64,000 nt of DNA from Euptelea pleiosperma (GCA_035048495.1 CM068540.1:10276829-10340828); one strand, 5' to 3'; shown: positions 22,611 to 34,101, numbered from the stretch's first letter. Notes: generated from the letters alone by a model not told the origin. Made by a program: numbers and translations.

Positions 22611-24114
22611 TGAGAGTAGGATTTTCCCGCGTCGTTGGTTACGGAAACCCTAGAATCAACAAGATTTGTAATTTGATCCGAGCCTCAAAATTCCTGCAAA
22701 ATTACAGGCTTTGTATAGGGATTCGTGTCGGATGTCGATCCGCACTCGAGGTTAGAGAACGCGCAGTAAAGTACATGAAATGACAGATTTTTACCAGAAA
22801 TTCATGAAGAATACGGAAAGGTGAGAGTAGTAGATTTGTGATTTTTAAAACATCTTTTAGTGATTTTAGAGAGAGAATTTTATCAACTAATCAACATAAA
22901 TAAACGGGAATAAAAAAAAGAAAACACATAAAATAGAAATTAAACTAGAACCAATTAAAGCATTTCATTAAAATCAAGAGTTCTTACAATGCTTAGAAAT
23001 AATTCAAATTAAACAATAAAGAAAATAAAGAACTAAAGACAAGCAAGAAAAAAAAAGGGAAAACTAAATGGACCTAGAGAGAGAGAGAATGGAGTGATTA
23101 AAGAAAAATCTAGAGATTTTAGATAGAGAACTAGGAAAATAGAGAGAGAAAGAGAGAATAACCGATGATTCAAACCGTGGGATGAACTGAGCTAGAGAGG
23201 AGCAACCCAAACGATGCAAGCGTCACTCAAATGGAGATCATGGAGAAAACCTTCTGATCTTGGAGAGGGAAGCTGCTCGGAAATAGGAGGTTGGACCGTG
23301 GTGAGCATGGCTAAGGGAGTTCCGGTATGGTGAGCTATTGTAGGCCGTGAACTTGCTGGTATGAAGAAGGCGGTCCAAGAGTCCAGCACGAGGTTGAGGA
23401 GGATTGGGTCCGGCTGTGGTAGATCCAAGAAGAAAACCAGCAAGGAGATCGTGTGTGTGCTGGTTGCAAGGAGGGGAACCCGGCTAGTTGCAGGTCTGCA
23501 ACCGTTTGGTGGAGGCGCACATGGAGAAGAGAGGTCGATTGCAGCACTAACGATGGTAGCAGGTTCCTAAAACCACCAGTTTTCATGGTGTTCAGGTTCG
23601 GTGGAGATCCCGTGAAAGGAGGCTAGGGCAGTGAAGGTTTGTTGCATGTTGCAACAGCCTTTGGAAGATGGGTGGAGGTTATAACCGGGCCGACCGGAGT
23701 TGCAGGTATGCAACTCCGGTAATGGCGTTGAAGTTCGGCTACACGGTGGCTGAGATCGTGGAGATCCGTTGGGCAGCAAGGGAATGAGAGGGGGAGTGAA
23801 GAGCTTGCAGATCGCAGCAGCCTGAGGACGTGGAAGAGAGCTTCTGCTGGCCGGAGTTGCAGACCTGCAACTCTGGCTGAAAAGAAGAAAGAAAAGAAGA
23901 GAAGAAGAAGAAGAAGAAAGAGGAGAAGAAAGAAGGAAAGGAGGAGAACGAGCGAAGGGAAAGAAGGGAGAGCTTTGGGGGAAGGAGAGGAGAGCACTGG
24001 CGGAGGGTCTGGAACCCTGGTCTTCACTGTGACCATCCTCACGCTTCTCCAGTAAAGTCGACTATCATTCTTTGCTGACTCATGTGGCTTTAAACGCTTT
24101 GGTCCGTCTCTTGG
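22611..24114 (-). repeat. Solo LTR S1 (minus strand), left part
   Basis: Begins at the antisense LTR end ('tgagagtaggattttcccgcgtcg') and runs back toward U3. It carries palindromes at 23694-23719 and 23851-23876 and a GAA-rich run (23880-23990). The sequence passes directly from R-like purine tract (about 23990) to the U3 block 'ggcggagggtctggaaccctgg', so the promoter segment with palindrome and TATA seen in the other LTRs is missing. Element B splits S1 at 24114; the rest is 38490-38892. Confidence 0.88.
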
Positions 24115-24775
24115 TGATATTCGCTCAAAAGTGCTTATTTTAAGCACTTATCCTGTTAGCGTTATCGCACTCTCCTACGTAAAACTGCTCTAATTATCCA
24201 CTTTTCTATGTAAGAGTCTATCTCATTGCGTAGAACACACTTTTCTGGACGAAATGGTATATTTGCATGCATTAAACACATTTTCGGAAGTCTAGATATG
24301 AAGTCATTCTGATAGAGTCTCATTACGCGCTTCTTCTGTCGCAGGAAACCCCGATGGGACGATTCTCGAGACTTGTGGGCCCAAATCGATCATGAAAGCC
24401 CATTATCAAAGCTTAAAGAGCCCACATGCTATGACTAGAAGATATGGGCCAAATATGGGCTGAATAAGAGGACCAAAAAGCCGGCCCAAAGAACGAAGAG
24501 AGCAGGAGAGCCAATGACCAAGAGACGGACCAAAGCGTTTAAAGCCACATGAGTCAGCAAGGAATGATAGTCGACTCTACTGGAGAAGCGTGAGGATGGT
24601 CACAGTGAAGACCAGGGTTCCAGACCCTCCGCCAGTGCTTTTTTCCATTTTTTTGATACTTTTTCTCTCATCTCTTCTTATTCTCTCTCTCTCTTCATCT
24701 CTCGATCCTCGAATCTACTGACCTAACCCCAGAACTCCTACCCTTCGGCTCTATCTCATCTCCCTTAGCTTTCTG

Positions 24776-24830
24776 ACCGTTGGATCTTCCATCGGACCGT
24801 TGGATCTTCAATCGGACCGTTGGATCTCTC
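24776..24830 (+). repeat. Three 20-bp direct repeats in U3 of element B
   Basis: GACCGTTGGATCTTC-type units at 24776, 24796 and 24816, exact 20-bp period. Also present in the 3' LTR and in S4 (about 44928-44986), S2, S5 and D. They lie 290-370 bp before the TATA-like box; a binding-site cluster is a reasonable inference. Confidence 0.75.
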
Positions 24831-25117
24831 TAGATCCGTCGATCTACCAATCTGGGTCCCAATCAAGTCACCATCCATCCGATCGCCATCAGAATGTCTG
24901 TCACATCATCTTGTGAGACGATGGACATCATCAGTCCATGTGGGCCAATAGCCGGGCCCATCATCATCGACCCGCTGTCCGACCAGTTAGTGGACCCCGT
25001 GAATTTCAAAATAATTGTAATTAAAAAATGGGGGGTCCACTAATTGGGGAGATTCCCCATAATAAAGTAGGTTTTTACTTAAAAAAAAAAAAAAATATTT
25101 TTTATTTTCAAAAAATA

Positions 25118-25154
25118 CCCTATTTCCATTAATGGAAATAGGGAGCTTTATAAG
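25118..25154 (+). promoter_or_regulatory. 26-bp palindrome and TATA-like box, element B 5' LTR
   Basis: CCCTATTTCCATT followed by its exact reverse complement (25118-25143), then TTTATAAG (25147-25154) 3 bp on. The pair recurs at 37005-37041 (B 3' LTR), 42042-42067 (S2), 45292-45317 (S4), 54169-54194 (S5) and 58702-58727 (D), and on the minus strand in C and S3. Core promoter position is inferred. Confidence 0.65.
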
Positions 25155-26626
25155 AGGAGGGAGAAGGGTTCGTTCGAACCCTAATCCCCCTCCTTTCTCT
25201 TCCATTCTCTCCCCAAACTCTCCTGCCCCTTCTTCCCCTCGATTTTTGGCGATTTTCCCCTCTTCTTCTTCACCTTCTTCTTCATCTTCTTCGTTATTTT
25301 TCTCGCCGGAGTTGCAGAACTCCGGCCATCTGCAACTCCGTCATTACCACCCCCAAGCTCTTTTCATCTCCTCTCCAGTCGCCCTCCACTTAAAACCTTC
25401 ATTGCTCCCACGTTTTAAAACCCTAACCCATCAACCTAGCCACCCCCATTCCTTTCATCTTCAAGCCGTTAGCCTCCACCTCCATTAACAGCCACCACCG
25501 TCTCCTTCTCAAAAGCCACCCTCCGGCCAACTGTTGCAACCAGTCCGCTCACCACTGCCTGCAACAGCAAGCACTGCAACTCGGTGCTCCTCTCTGCCTG
25601 TAGCAGTACCGCCTGCAACGTGAGCTCCACCTTGCTCCGCCGTCTTGCACCGCCAGCCACCACATCATTCTCCTCCATCACCATCACGACCTGCAACTCC
25701 TCCATCACCATCACGACCTGCAACTCTGAGTTGCAGGTCCGCCCTCAGTCTTCTCCACTCTCTCATCACCAAGTCATTTCCTCCATCCAGCGTGCACTGT
25801 TGCGCCCTCCAGCAGAGACCTGCACATCTCCTTGACCGTGGGTTGTTCTCCACGGTTGCCTTAAAACCCGTGGACTGCAACACAAGTTACTGGCCGTTCT
25901 CTCCTCCCACACCAGCAGGCGATCTCCATGGCCGATTACTTCATGGCCTAGCTAGTCTCCATATGGTCGAATCTCCATACATCCACCACAAGGCATGCAA
26001 CCATCAGCCACCATTCATCCTTCATGGCCAAACAATCTTATGGTAAATCACTATGATGCCTTTCTCAGTCACTTCCTCTCTCTAGGTTTTTCCACATCTT
26101 TCTATCTCTAACTCTCTCTTCTTCTCTCTCTACCTATCTTCTATTTCATTTTCTCTATCTAAATTTATTCTGCTTCCGCTTTCTCTCTCTACTTTTATCT
26201 CTCTCTCTTTATATTTTCCTAATTTCTAGATTAAGTTGAAGTATGCATGTTTTATTTCAATGTAATGACAATTCGATTAATGCAATTATTCCTATTTTCG
26301 TAGTCTTTCAAATGAGTTGATTTCTATTGTTATGCTTTCATTCTTGTTTTAGTTAAATTGTGAAGATTCTCTCTCTAAAAAAATACAAAAAAGCTCGTTT
26401 TAATCTCGATTTTCACCATTCTCATCCTTCCATCATTTTTAGCATTTTTCATAAATACTTATGTTCTAATTTGCGCTGATCCGACTAATCCCGAGTGAGG
26501 ATCGACATCCGACACGAGCCACTGTGCAAAATTGCTCATTTTACAGGTTAAAAGTCTCGGATAATTACAAATTTGTTGAGATTAGGGTTTCCGTAACCAA
26601 CGACGCGGAAAAATCCTATTTTCAAA

Positions 26627-26646
26627 TGGCGCCGCTGCCGCTCGGG
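26627..26646 (+). promoter_or_regulatory. Primer-binding site of element B (tRNA-Asp)
   Basis: Identical 20 bases to the PBS of A, two bases after the LTR end. Confidence 0.88.
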
Positions 26647-28335
26647 TGTTCGGGAGTACGAAAAAGGACGTAAAGACGGAATTGGAAAGTTGCTAAATCG
26701 GAAAGCTGCTCAATTTGGCCAGCCCGACCTTTTCGGGAAACTTTCTATTTTTTGTTTTTAGTAATTTTTTAGCAGTTTTTAAATTACTATTTTTAATGCC
26801 TCGGAAGGCCGAGTGCAATTTGTAATAATTTAGGAATTTTACTGCTTTCCATATAACTGCTAGATCTTGTTCTAGGGTTTTGTAGAAACCCTAGATTAAG
26901 TGGAAATTACCAAAAAAATTAAAAAATCAAAATTCAAAAAAATTAGGGTTTTATATTCTGCAGATTTTTAGAAATCACCATTCAAGGATTTGCGATTTTT
27001 GGAAAGATTCTAAGATCTTGAAACTTTGCTAAATTAGGGTTTCCCCTCTTAGAAGTTTCCTCTTTAGAAGAATTTCTATTTTTAGAAATCTTCCGAATTT
27101 GGAAAAGTCTGCAAAAGGAAACGCCCCAAATCTAGCAGAATTTCAATTTTGGGAAATTTCCCAAAATTATAAGGGATCTCGTAATCAAATCTTTCTTGGA
27201 AGATCTCCACAGTTCGGGAAACTTTCCAATCTAGGTATTTTCCAATCTGGGAATTCCTAAATTTTAACCCATCTCGAATTTGGAAACTAATTCAAAAACT
27301 TGCCTAAATTCAGTGCTTGTTCAGTGAACCCTAAAAAGGCAAGGATCTTCCAAATAGAATCCCGAATACCTAGACCGTGCGATCTAACTTTTCTGTAGGA
27401 ACACGATCCAGTGTGGGTAGAGAGCGAAAGCTCAAAGAGGTGGAGTCGGGCCCAAGCCCATTAGGATACCCCTCTCTAACCCACGGAGGAGACCCCGTGG
27501 CGTGGCCCACGGGAGGTAAGTCTCTATCCTCGCCTTGAGTGCGATACAGAGCATATTGGGTGCATCATTGCCGCTTGTCTATTTGCTTTCGCATCCATAT
27601 TCTTCGACTTGAGTGGCGTGGCCGTTAATCAATCAACTCTAAGAGAGCAGACCCAGCTCCAAATTGAAACTGGTGGGATTTCATCACTCACCTCATCATT
27701 CCAACTGATTTGATCCCAAGGCTCCATTTAATTAAAAAGAATCAAGAAGTAGAGCCAATTAGCCCGGTGTTCGAGAAAAAATCCACACAAAGCGAACCCG
27801 TTTAACATCCAATCGAAATAAGACCACGAGCGCGGGTCCCTGTTGTCTAACACACCCATAAGTCCCTGCTACTCAAGTACACTGAGCTCGACGTGGCATC
27901 TTGGACTATTCGGCGGTTAGTTACGTGTGGACTAGGAACACGCACCAACCCTAGCTTAACCCGAGGGAACACTCTTCTTATACACTTGACCAATCCGGTT
28001 AGTCTGGGACGTACTTAAGTCAGCCATTGTGCCGCACGTCTGTCTAGGCTTCGGATTGCCTTGTTGTTAACTAGAGTTACTACTAAAGGATTCGCTCTGA
28101 AGAGTATAGCCTGGTGAGAACCTCTGAGTGCAAAACAGTTAGTCCGGCGGTTAAAAGATAAACCAGTGGTCCGCCCACTGTCATAATCTACTCTAGCCCC
28201 AAAACTAACAAAGATAATTCCTAAAATATATCCTGATTGCTTAGAATAGGATTATCTGTGTTTGGTGTGCATCATTTAGGATAGTGTTCCTCTCTGGCAA
28301 CTTTTTGCCAAGTATAGAGCTTGCCTCATTCGCGT
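26647..28335 (+). other. Untranslated leader of element B
   Basis: Colinear and nearly identical with the leader of A, with the telo-box hairpin at 26871-26895 (loop TGTAG) and the splice donor at 27516. One local replacement is visible at about 27585-27610: the end of 'ctatttgctttcgcatccat' is shared with D, while A has a different T-rich spacer. Confidence 0.85.
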
Positions 28336-31300
28336 ATGCCCGGTTGGACTCGCCCGAACAAGCGTTTGGTTCGATCTGAGAATCACGTCCCTACAGTGGA
28401 TCCTCCACTGAATTCTTTCCCATCTCTTTCCCCACTCACCTCCCCCAGTACTACTACCTTTGTAGTCATGGCAGTCGAACGACCTCTTATCGAGACGTTC
28501 GCTCCTATCTCTGCCAATCCACCCACTTGCATTATTTTCCCACCTACTACGGCGGTACAGTTCGAGATCAGGCTGCAGACAATCCAAATGCTGCCAACCT
28601 TTCGTGGTCTCCCAAGAGAAGACCCATATTCCCATATTAGGGAATTCCAACATGTCATCCTACTTTTCAAGAATCAGAACCTTGATGATGACAATGTCCG
28701 TCTGCGAGTTTTCCCATTCTCGCTCAAAGACCGAGCCTCAGATTGGCTCTACTCCTTACCCGCTGATTCAATCAGCAGTTGGAAAGAGTTGGTGGGCAAA
28801 TTCATGTCTAAATTCTACCCCATGACTCGGACCAACCAAATGAAGCAACTCATCCAGGACTTTCGACAAAAGTCCGATGAGAAATTTTTTGAAGCGTGGG
28901 ATAGATTCCAAGACTACCTGACTAAGTTCCCCCACCATAGCATCGACAAGGGCAATCTTGTCCATGTCTTCTACAAGGGACTTACTGATGAGTCCCGGAC
29001 CATGGTAGAGTCAATGTGCCAAGGAAAATTCCTGCACCAAACTCCGACCGATGCATACAAATTCTTGGGAGAGTTAGGAGAAAACTCTCAACATTGGACG
29101 ACTGACTCAGAGTTCAGTCGAACCACTTCGGTCCAAAGGACAACCAAGGGACATGATGCTACAGCTGATACTGAGCTTCGATCAGTCATTCAAGAGTTGA
29201 GCAAGTCAGTCTCAGCACTGGCTGTGTCTGTACAAAAACCTACTCAACAATCTACCCCAGTCATGCATGTGGGACACGAGAGCCCTATGGAATCTTGCAC
29301 CCTCTGTCTGCAACCCTCCCATACTACTGAGCATTGTCCTTTGAATGAAGGATGGTCTAATCCTCTTCAGGAAGAAGTTTGTGCTTTCAGCACATACAAA
29401 CCACCCACTCAGAACTCCTATAGTCAATCTTATCATCCGGACACGAGAAACCACCCTAACTTCTCTTGGAGGCCTCAGTCTACTCAACCACAAGCTCAAC
29501 CTCCACGTCAACCTCCGAGTATGTATCCCCCTAGGTTCAATCAACCCAATAGGCAATTCAATCAGGGACAATATCAGCAAAATCAGTACCCATCTACTCA
29601 GAACCAGCAGTTCCAACAGGGTCAATACTCTGGACAACAGAGCACATTTCAGAATCAGCAAAGAGTTCCCCAGAACTTTCAGAACCAACCGATTGTCCCA
29701 ACTAACCCACCAGCATATAACTATAATGCCCCGATGAGCTCGAGTCGCGAATTGGTGCCTCAGCTCCCATTAGCTGCCCCCCAACAGTCGGTCCCCAAAT
29801 CCGGTATTGAAGACCTTCTAGCTCAACTCATTACTCAGCAACAACAATCTATGCAACGCCTAGAGCAACAGCAACAACAATCCATGCTTCGTCTAGAGCA
29901 ACGCTTAGGCAACTTGGAAGCTGAGAAAGCTAAAGGCATTTTTCCTAGCCAACCCATTGCTAACCCAAAAGGAAATGCCAAAGGAGCAATATATGAGATC
30001 GGTTCCCAATCTCAGAGCCAGAATGAGAACTGTCAAGGGGAGGTGCAAGCTGTAACCACCCTACGATCTGGAAAAACTGTGGACATGGGAGTCCAACCAC
30101 CGCCGGTGCCATCTCCAGCACCCATCACTCGTACAGAGGAAACTAGTACCAATCCTACCTCTGCTTCTTCTACCTCTGCACCAACATCAGATATCCCTGT
30201 GCAGAAATCTAAGGCTAAAGACAAATCCATTTGTCGAGTAAAGCCTCCCTTCCCAGACAGACTTGTCCAAGATAAGCGGGATCAGCAATTCTCTGAGATC
30301 TTAGATGTCTTTAAAGACGTCCAGATCAATATCCCATTCCTTTCTGCTATCAAGCAAATCCCTTCCTATGCCAAATTCCTCAAGGACTTGTGCACAGTTA
30401 AGCGGCGTACGCATGTACCCAAAGCTGCCTTCTTGGCCGAAAAAGCTACCGCGTTCATTCAACGCAACAGTGTGATCAAACACAAGGATCCAGGTAGCCC
30501 AACTGTCCAATGTGAAATTAGTGACAACTTTAGCTGCACTGCCTTGTTAGATTTAGGGGCTAGTGTTAACCTCATACCGTTCTCGGTATATCAGCAGTTA
30601 GAACTGAAAGATATGAAGCCTACCAATGTCACCCTGAAATTGGCTGATCAGTCCATCAAGATTCCAAGAGGAATCATTGAAGATGTCCTAGTAAAAGTCA
30701 TTGACTTTTATTATCCTGTGGACTTTATCATTCTAGACACCGAGCCGTGTCAGGATAACCGCATTCTGGTCATCTTAGGCCGTCCATTCCTTGCCACCGC
30801 GAATGCACACATCGGTTGCCGGGACGGAAACATGTCCATTGCTTTCGGAAACCTCAAAGCTGAGGTCAATATCTTTCGTTTAATGCAACAAGATGCCGAT
30901 CGCGAAGTGACCGATGAAATGTGTGCCGTTGAGAGTCTAATCCCGGACTCCACCGAAGATATTCTTAAGCAGTGTCTAGAACACTTTGGAGCTGACTTTG
31001 CAACAGAGTCAGCTATTTCTGATCTCAATGATCTTTTGGAGACTGCTCCACTGATAGAGATCCCCGCTCCACTCATCGAGTTCGAGCCTCTGATAACCAT
31101 GGCCAGAGAACCCATCCTTCCTTTACCTACTGAAGTCAAACCTCTTCAATCCGTGTCTTCTGTGACACCTATTTCTACTCCATCTGCTCCAATATTGGAG
31201 CTCAAGCCACTCCCAACAGATCTTTCCTATGCCTATCTTGGTCCTAAGGAAACCTACCCTGTCATTATTGCTTTCGCTTTGTCTGAGAGTGAACGTAAAA

Positions 31301-31650
31301 AACTTCTCGAGCTGCTCAACGAGCACAAATCTGCGATAGGTTGGACTATAGATGATATTCGAGGCATAGACCCCTCGGTGTGCCAACATCACATCTATCT
31401 CGAGGATGAATCCAAAACCTCTCGAGAACACCAGAGGAGGTTGAACCCCGTCTTGAAGGATGTAGTCCGGGATGAGGTCCTTAAACTGTTAGATGCGGGT
31501 ATCATTTATCCCATCTTCTATAGCAAATGGGTGAGTCATATTCATGTCGTCCCTAAAAAGGCAGGATTCACAGTTGTGGAAAATGAGAACAAGGAAATGG
31601 TAACCCAGCGCCTGAAGAAAGGGTGGAGAGTCTGCATCGATTACCGATGA
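28336..31650 (+). CDS. gag-pol: Gag-Pol of element B, N-terminal part (stopped in RT)
   Basis: 1,104 codons from the conserved ATG to a TGA at 31648-31650. Contains Gag, the CCHC knuckle, the Gln-rich linker, protease DLGAS, and the N-terminal edge of RT up to the CIDYR motif, where the next codon CGA of element A is TGA here. B also has three amino-acid changes within ten residues in the otherwise conserved RT entry motif ([26 protein letters not shown]). Gag and protease could still be made; RT onward could not without readthrough. Nearest relative in the window is A. Confidence 0.9.
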   Translation: MPGWTRPNKRLVRSENHVPTVDPPLNSFPSLSPLTSPSTTTFVVMAVERPLIETFAPISANPPTCIIFPPTTAVQFEIRLQTIQMLPTFRGLPREDPYSHIREFQHVILLFKNQNLDDDNVRLRVFPFSLKDRASDWLYSLPADSISSWKELVGKFMSKFYPMTRTNQMKQLIQDFRQKSDEKFFEAWDRFQDYLTKFPHHSIDKGNLVHVFYKGLTDESRTMVESMCQGKFLHQTPTDAYKFLGELGENSQHWTTDSEFSRTTSVQRTTKGHDATADTELRSVIQELSKSVSALAVSVQKPTQQSTPVMHVGHESPMESCTLCLQPSHTTEHCPLNEGWSNPLQEEVCAFSTYKPPTQNSYSQSYHPDTRNHPNFSWRPQSTQPQAQPPRQPPSMYPPRFNQPNRQFNQGQYQQNQYPSTQNQQFQQGQYSGQQSTFQNQQRVPQNFQNQPIVPTNPPAYNYNAPMSSSRELVPQLPLAAPQQSVPKSGIEDLLAQLITQQQQSMQRLEQQQQQSMLRLEQRLGNLEAEKAKGIFPSQPIANPKGNAKGAIYEIGSQSQSQNENCQGEVQAVTTLRSGKTVDMGVQPPPVPSPAPITRTEETSTNPTSASSTSAPTSDIPVQKSKAKDKSICRVKPPFPDRLVQDKRDQQFSEILDVFKDVQINIPFLSAIKQIPSYAKFLKDLCTVKRRTHVPKAAFLAEKATAFIQRNSVIKHKDPGSPTVQCEISDNFSCTALLDLGASVNLIPFSVYQQLELKDMKPTNVTLKLADQSIKIPRGIIEDVLVKVIDFYYPVDFIILDTEPCQDNRILVILGRPFLATANAHIGCRDGNMSIAFGNLKAEVNIFRLMQQDADREVTDEMCAVESLIPDSTEDILKQCLEHFGADFATESAISDLNDLLETAPLIEIPAPLIEFEPLITMAREPILPLPTEVKPLQSVSSVTPISTPSAPILELKPLPTDLSYAYLGPKETYPVIIAFALSESERKKLLELLNEHKSAIGWTIDDIRGIDPSVCQHHIYLEDESKTSREHQRRLNPVLKDVVRDEVLKLLDAGIIYPIFYSKWVSHIHVVPKKAGFTVVENENKEMVTQRLKKGWRVCIDYR

Positions 31651-34101
31651 CTCAACACCAACACTAGGAAGGACCATTTTCCTTTACCCTTCATAGACCA
31701 AATGTTGGAGAGATTAGCAGGTCACTCCTATTACTGCTTCCTCGATGGTTACTCAGGGTATAATCAAATACCAATCGCCCCTGAGGATCACGAGAAGACA
31801 ACCTTCACTTGTCCCTTTGGCACTTTTGCCTACAAGCGCATGCCCTTTGGCCTCTGCAATGCACCCGCGACCTTTCAAAGGTGTATGATGAGCATATTCT
31901 CTGACATGGTGGAAAAATTCCTCGAAGTCTTTATGGACGACTTCTCAGTTTTTGGGTCATCCTTTGATGACTATCTGAACCATCTAGGGCTTGTACTTCA
32001 CCGCTGTCAGGACAAGCGACTTGTCCTCAATTGGGAGAAATGCCACTTCATGGTGACGAAGGGCATTGTTCTGGGACATGTCATTTCCCATCAGGGCATT
32101 GAGGTCGACAAAGCTAAAATTGACATCATCTCGACCTTGCCCATTCCTAAGTCCGTACGTGACATCCGGTCCTTTTTGGGACACGGAGGATTCTATAGGC
32201 GCTTCATCAAGGACTTCTCTCAAATCGCTCGACCTCTGTCCCATCTTCTGGCTAAAGACAGTCCTTTCGACTTTAATGCTGACTGTGTCAAGGCATTTGA
32301 GCGTCTCAAATCTGAGCTCACTTCTGCGCCCATTATCCGTCCCCCGGACTGGACTCTACCTTTTGAGTTAATGTGCGATGCTTCTGACTACGCCTTAGGA
32401 GCCGTTCTAGGGCAGAGAGTTGACAAAAGGTCACACGTGATCTACTACGCGAGCAAAACTCTTAACTCTGCCCAAATGAATTACTCCACCACTGAGAAAG
32501 AACTCCTGGCGGTAGTCTTCGCCCTTGATAAATTCCGTCAGTACCTCTTAGCCACTAAGGTGGTTATGTACACTGATCATGCAGCCCTTCGTTATCTCAT
32601 GTCGAAAAAGGAAACCAAACCTCGATTAATTCGATGGATTCTCTTACTGCAGGAATTCGACCTCGAGATTAAGGATAAGAAAGGAACTGAGAATGTAGTG
32701 GCTGATCACTTGTCTAGACTGACTTTAGAGTCATTCTTCGACACCCAGCCCATCCCTGAAACCTTTCCAGACGAACAACTGTTCGCCATCTCTGTTAATC
32801 CTTGGTATGCTGACATTGTCAACTACCTTGTCACCGAAGAAATGCCTTCACACTGGTCAAAACAGGACAAAAGCCAATTCCTAGCAAGAGTTAAGTACTA
32901 CTCTTGGGATGACCCTTATTTGTATAAATACTGTCCTGACCAGATCATTCGTCTCTGTGTCCCTGAGTCGGACCAACTCAATATCTTGTCCTCGTGTCAT
33001 GACCAACCTTGTGGTGGTCATTTCAGTACTAAGAAAACTGCAGAAAAAGTTCTGCAATGCGGATTCTACTGGCCTACACTATTTAAAGATGCCCATATCT
33101 ACTGCAAAACCTGTCCTAATTGCCAGCATCTAGGCCGCATCTCCCAGAGGAACATGATGCCCCTCACTCCCATCCAGGTCGATGAAATATTTGACATCTG
33201 GGGCATCGACTTCATGGGCCCCTTCCCCGTTTCCTATGGTTTTGAGTACATTCTCCTTGCGGTAGACTATGTATCCAAATGGATAGAAGCCATTCCCACC
33301 AAGACCAATGACCACAAAGTAGTGGTCAAATTCCTAAAGGAGTTCATCTTCGCCCGATTCGGTGCCCCTAAGGCCATCATTAGTGATGGGGGCACCCATT
33401 TCTGCAATAGGATATTCGAGAAATTAATGAAAAAGTATGGGGTAACCCACAAGGTTGCCCTAGCTTATCATCCGCAGACTAGTGGTCAAGTGGAGGTTTC
33501 TAATCGTCAGATCAAGCAGATCTTGGAGAAGACAGTCAATACCACACGTAAAGACTGGTCTACTCGTCTCACTGATGCTTTATGGGCATACAGAACCGCC
33601 TACAAAACCCCACTCAATATGTCTCCCTATCGTCTGATCTTTGGGAAACCCTGTCATCTTCCGGTAGAGATTGAACATCGTGCCCTGTGGGCCATTAAGA
33701 AGCTCAACTTCGACCTAGACTCTACAGGGGAGGAGAGAAAACTTCAAATGAATGAGTTAGAAGAACTCAGAAATGATGCCTACAACTTGTCCAAGAATTA
33801 CAAAGCCAAAATGAAGTGGATACATGACAAGAGCATCCTCCGGAAAGAGTTCCATCCAGGACAGAAGGTCCTTCTTTATAATTCTCGTCTCCATCTCTTC
33901 CCTGGGAAACTGAAATCTAGGTGGACCGGTCCTTATACGGTCACCGCAGTCACACCCTTTGGGGCAATCACTATTGAGGACCCCAAGGATCACTCCTCAT
34001 TCCAGGTCAATGGGCAGCGTCTTAAACAGTTCCATGTACTTGACGTATTATTCATTCAGACTTTTGAGATCGATCTCATCGATCCTGTTTATGTCGACTG
34101 A
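31651..34101 (+). pseudogene. Gag-Pol of element B, C-terminal part (RT, RNase H, integrase)
   Basis: Same frame continuing after the TGA, open to the natural stop at 34099-34101; an internal ATG at 31702 is available but would remove the start of RT. Holds FMDD, RNase H, the HHCC finger, the DD35E catalytic residues and an intact integrase C-terminus (CAG where A has TAG). Total frame from ATG to final stop equals that of A, 1,921 codons. Confidence 0.88.

Larger units (their letters stand above)
24115..26624 (+). repeat. 5' LTR of element B
   Basis: Starts TGATATTCGC, ends TTTTCA. U3 has three 20-bp-period repeats (24776-24830), a 26-bp perfect palindrome (25118-25143) and a TATA-like TTTATAAG (25147-25154). 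Downstream are pyrimidine runs (25200-25300), a short hairpin CCGGAGTT/AACTCCGG (25306-25325) and a 27-bp tandem duplication near 25675-25725 that is single in the 3' LTR. Confidence 0.95.

Noticed and set aside
24590..24640. GGTTCCAGACCC as a pol III B-box or tRNA relic
   Set aside because: No A-box, acceptor stem or cloverleaf around it; it is part of conserved U3 sequence.
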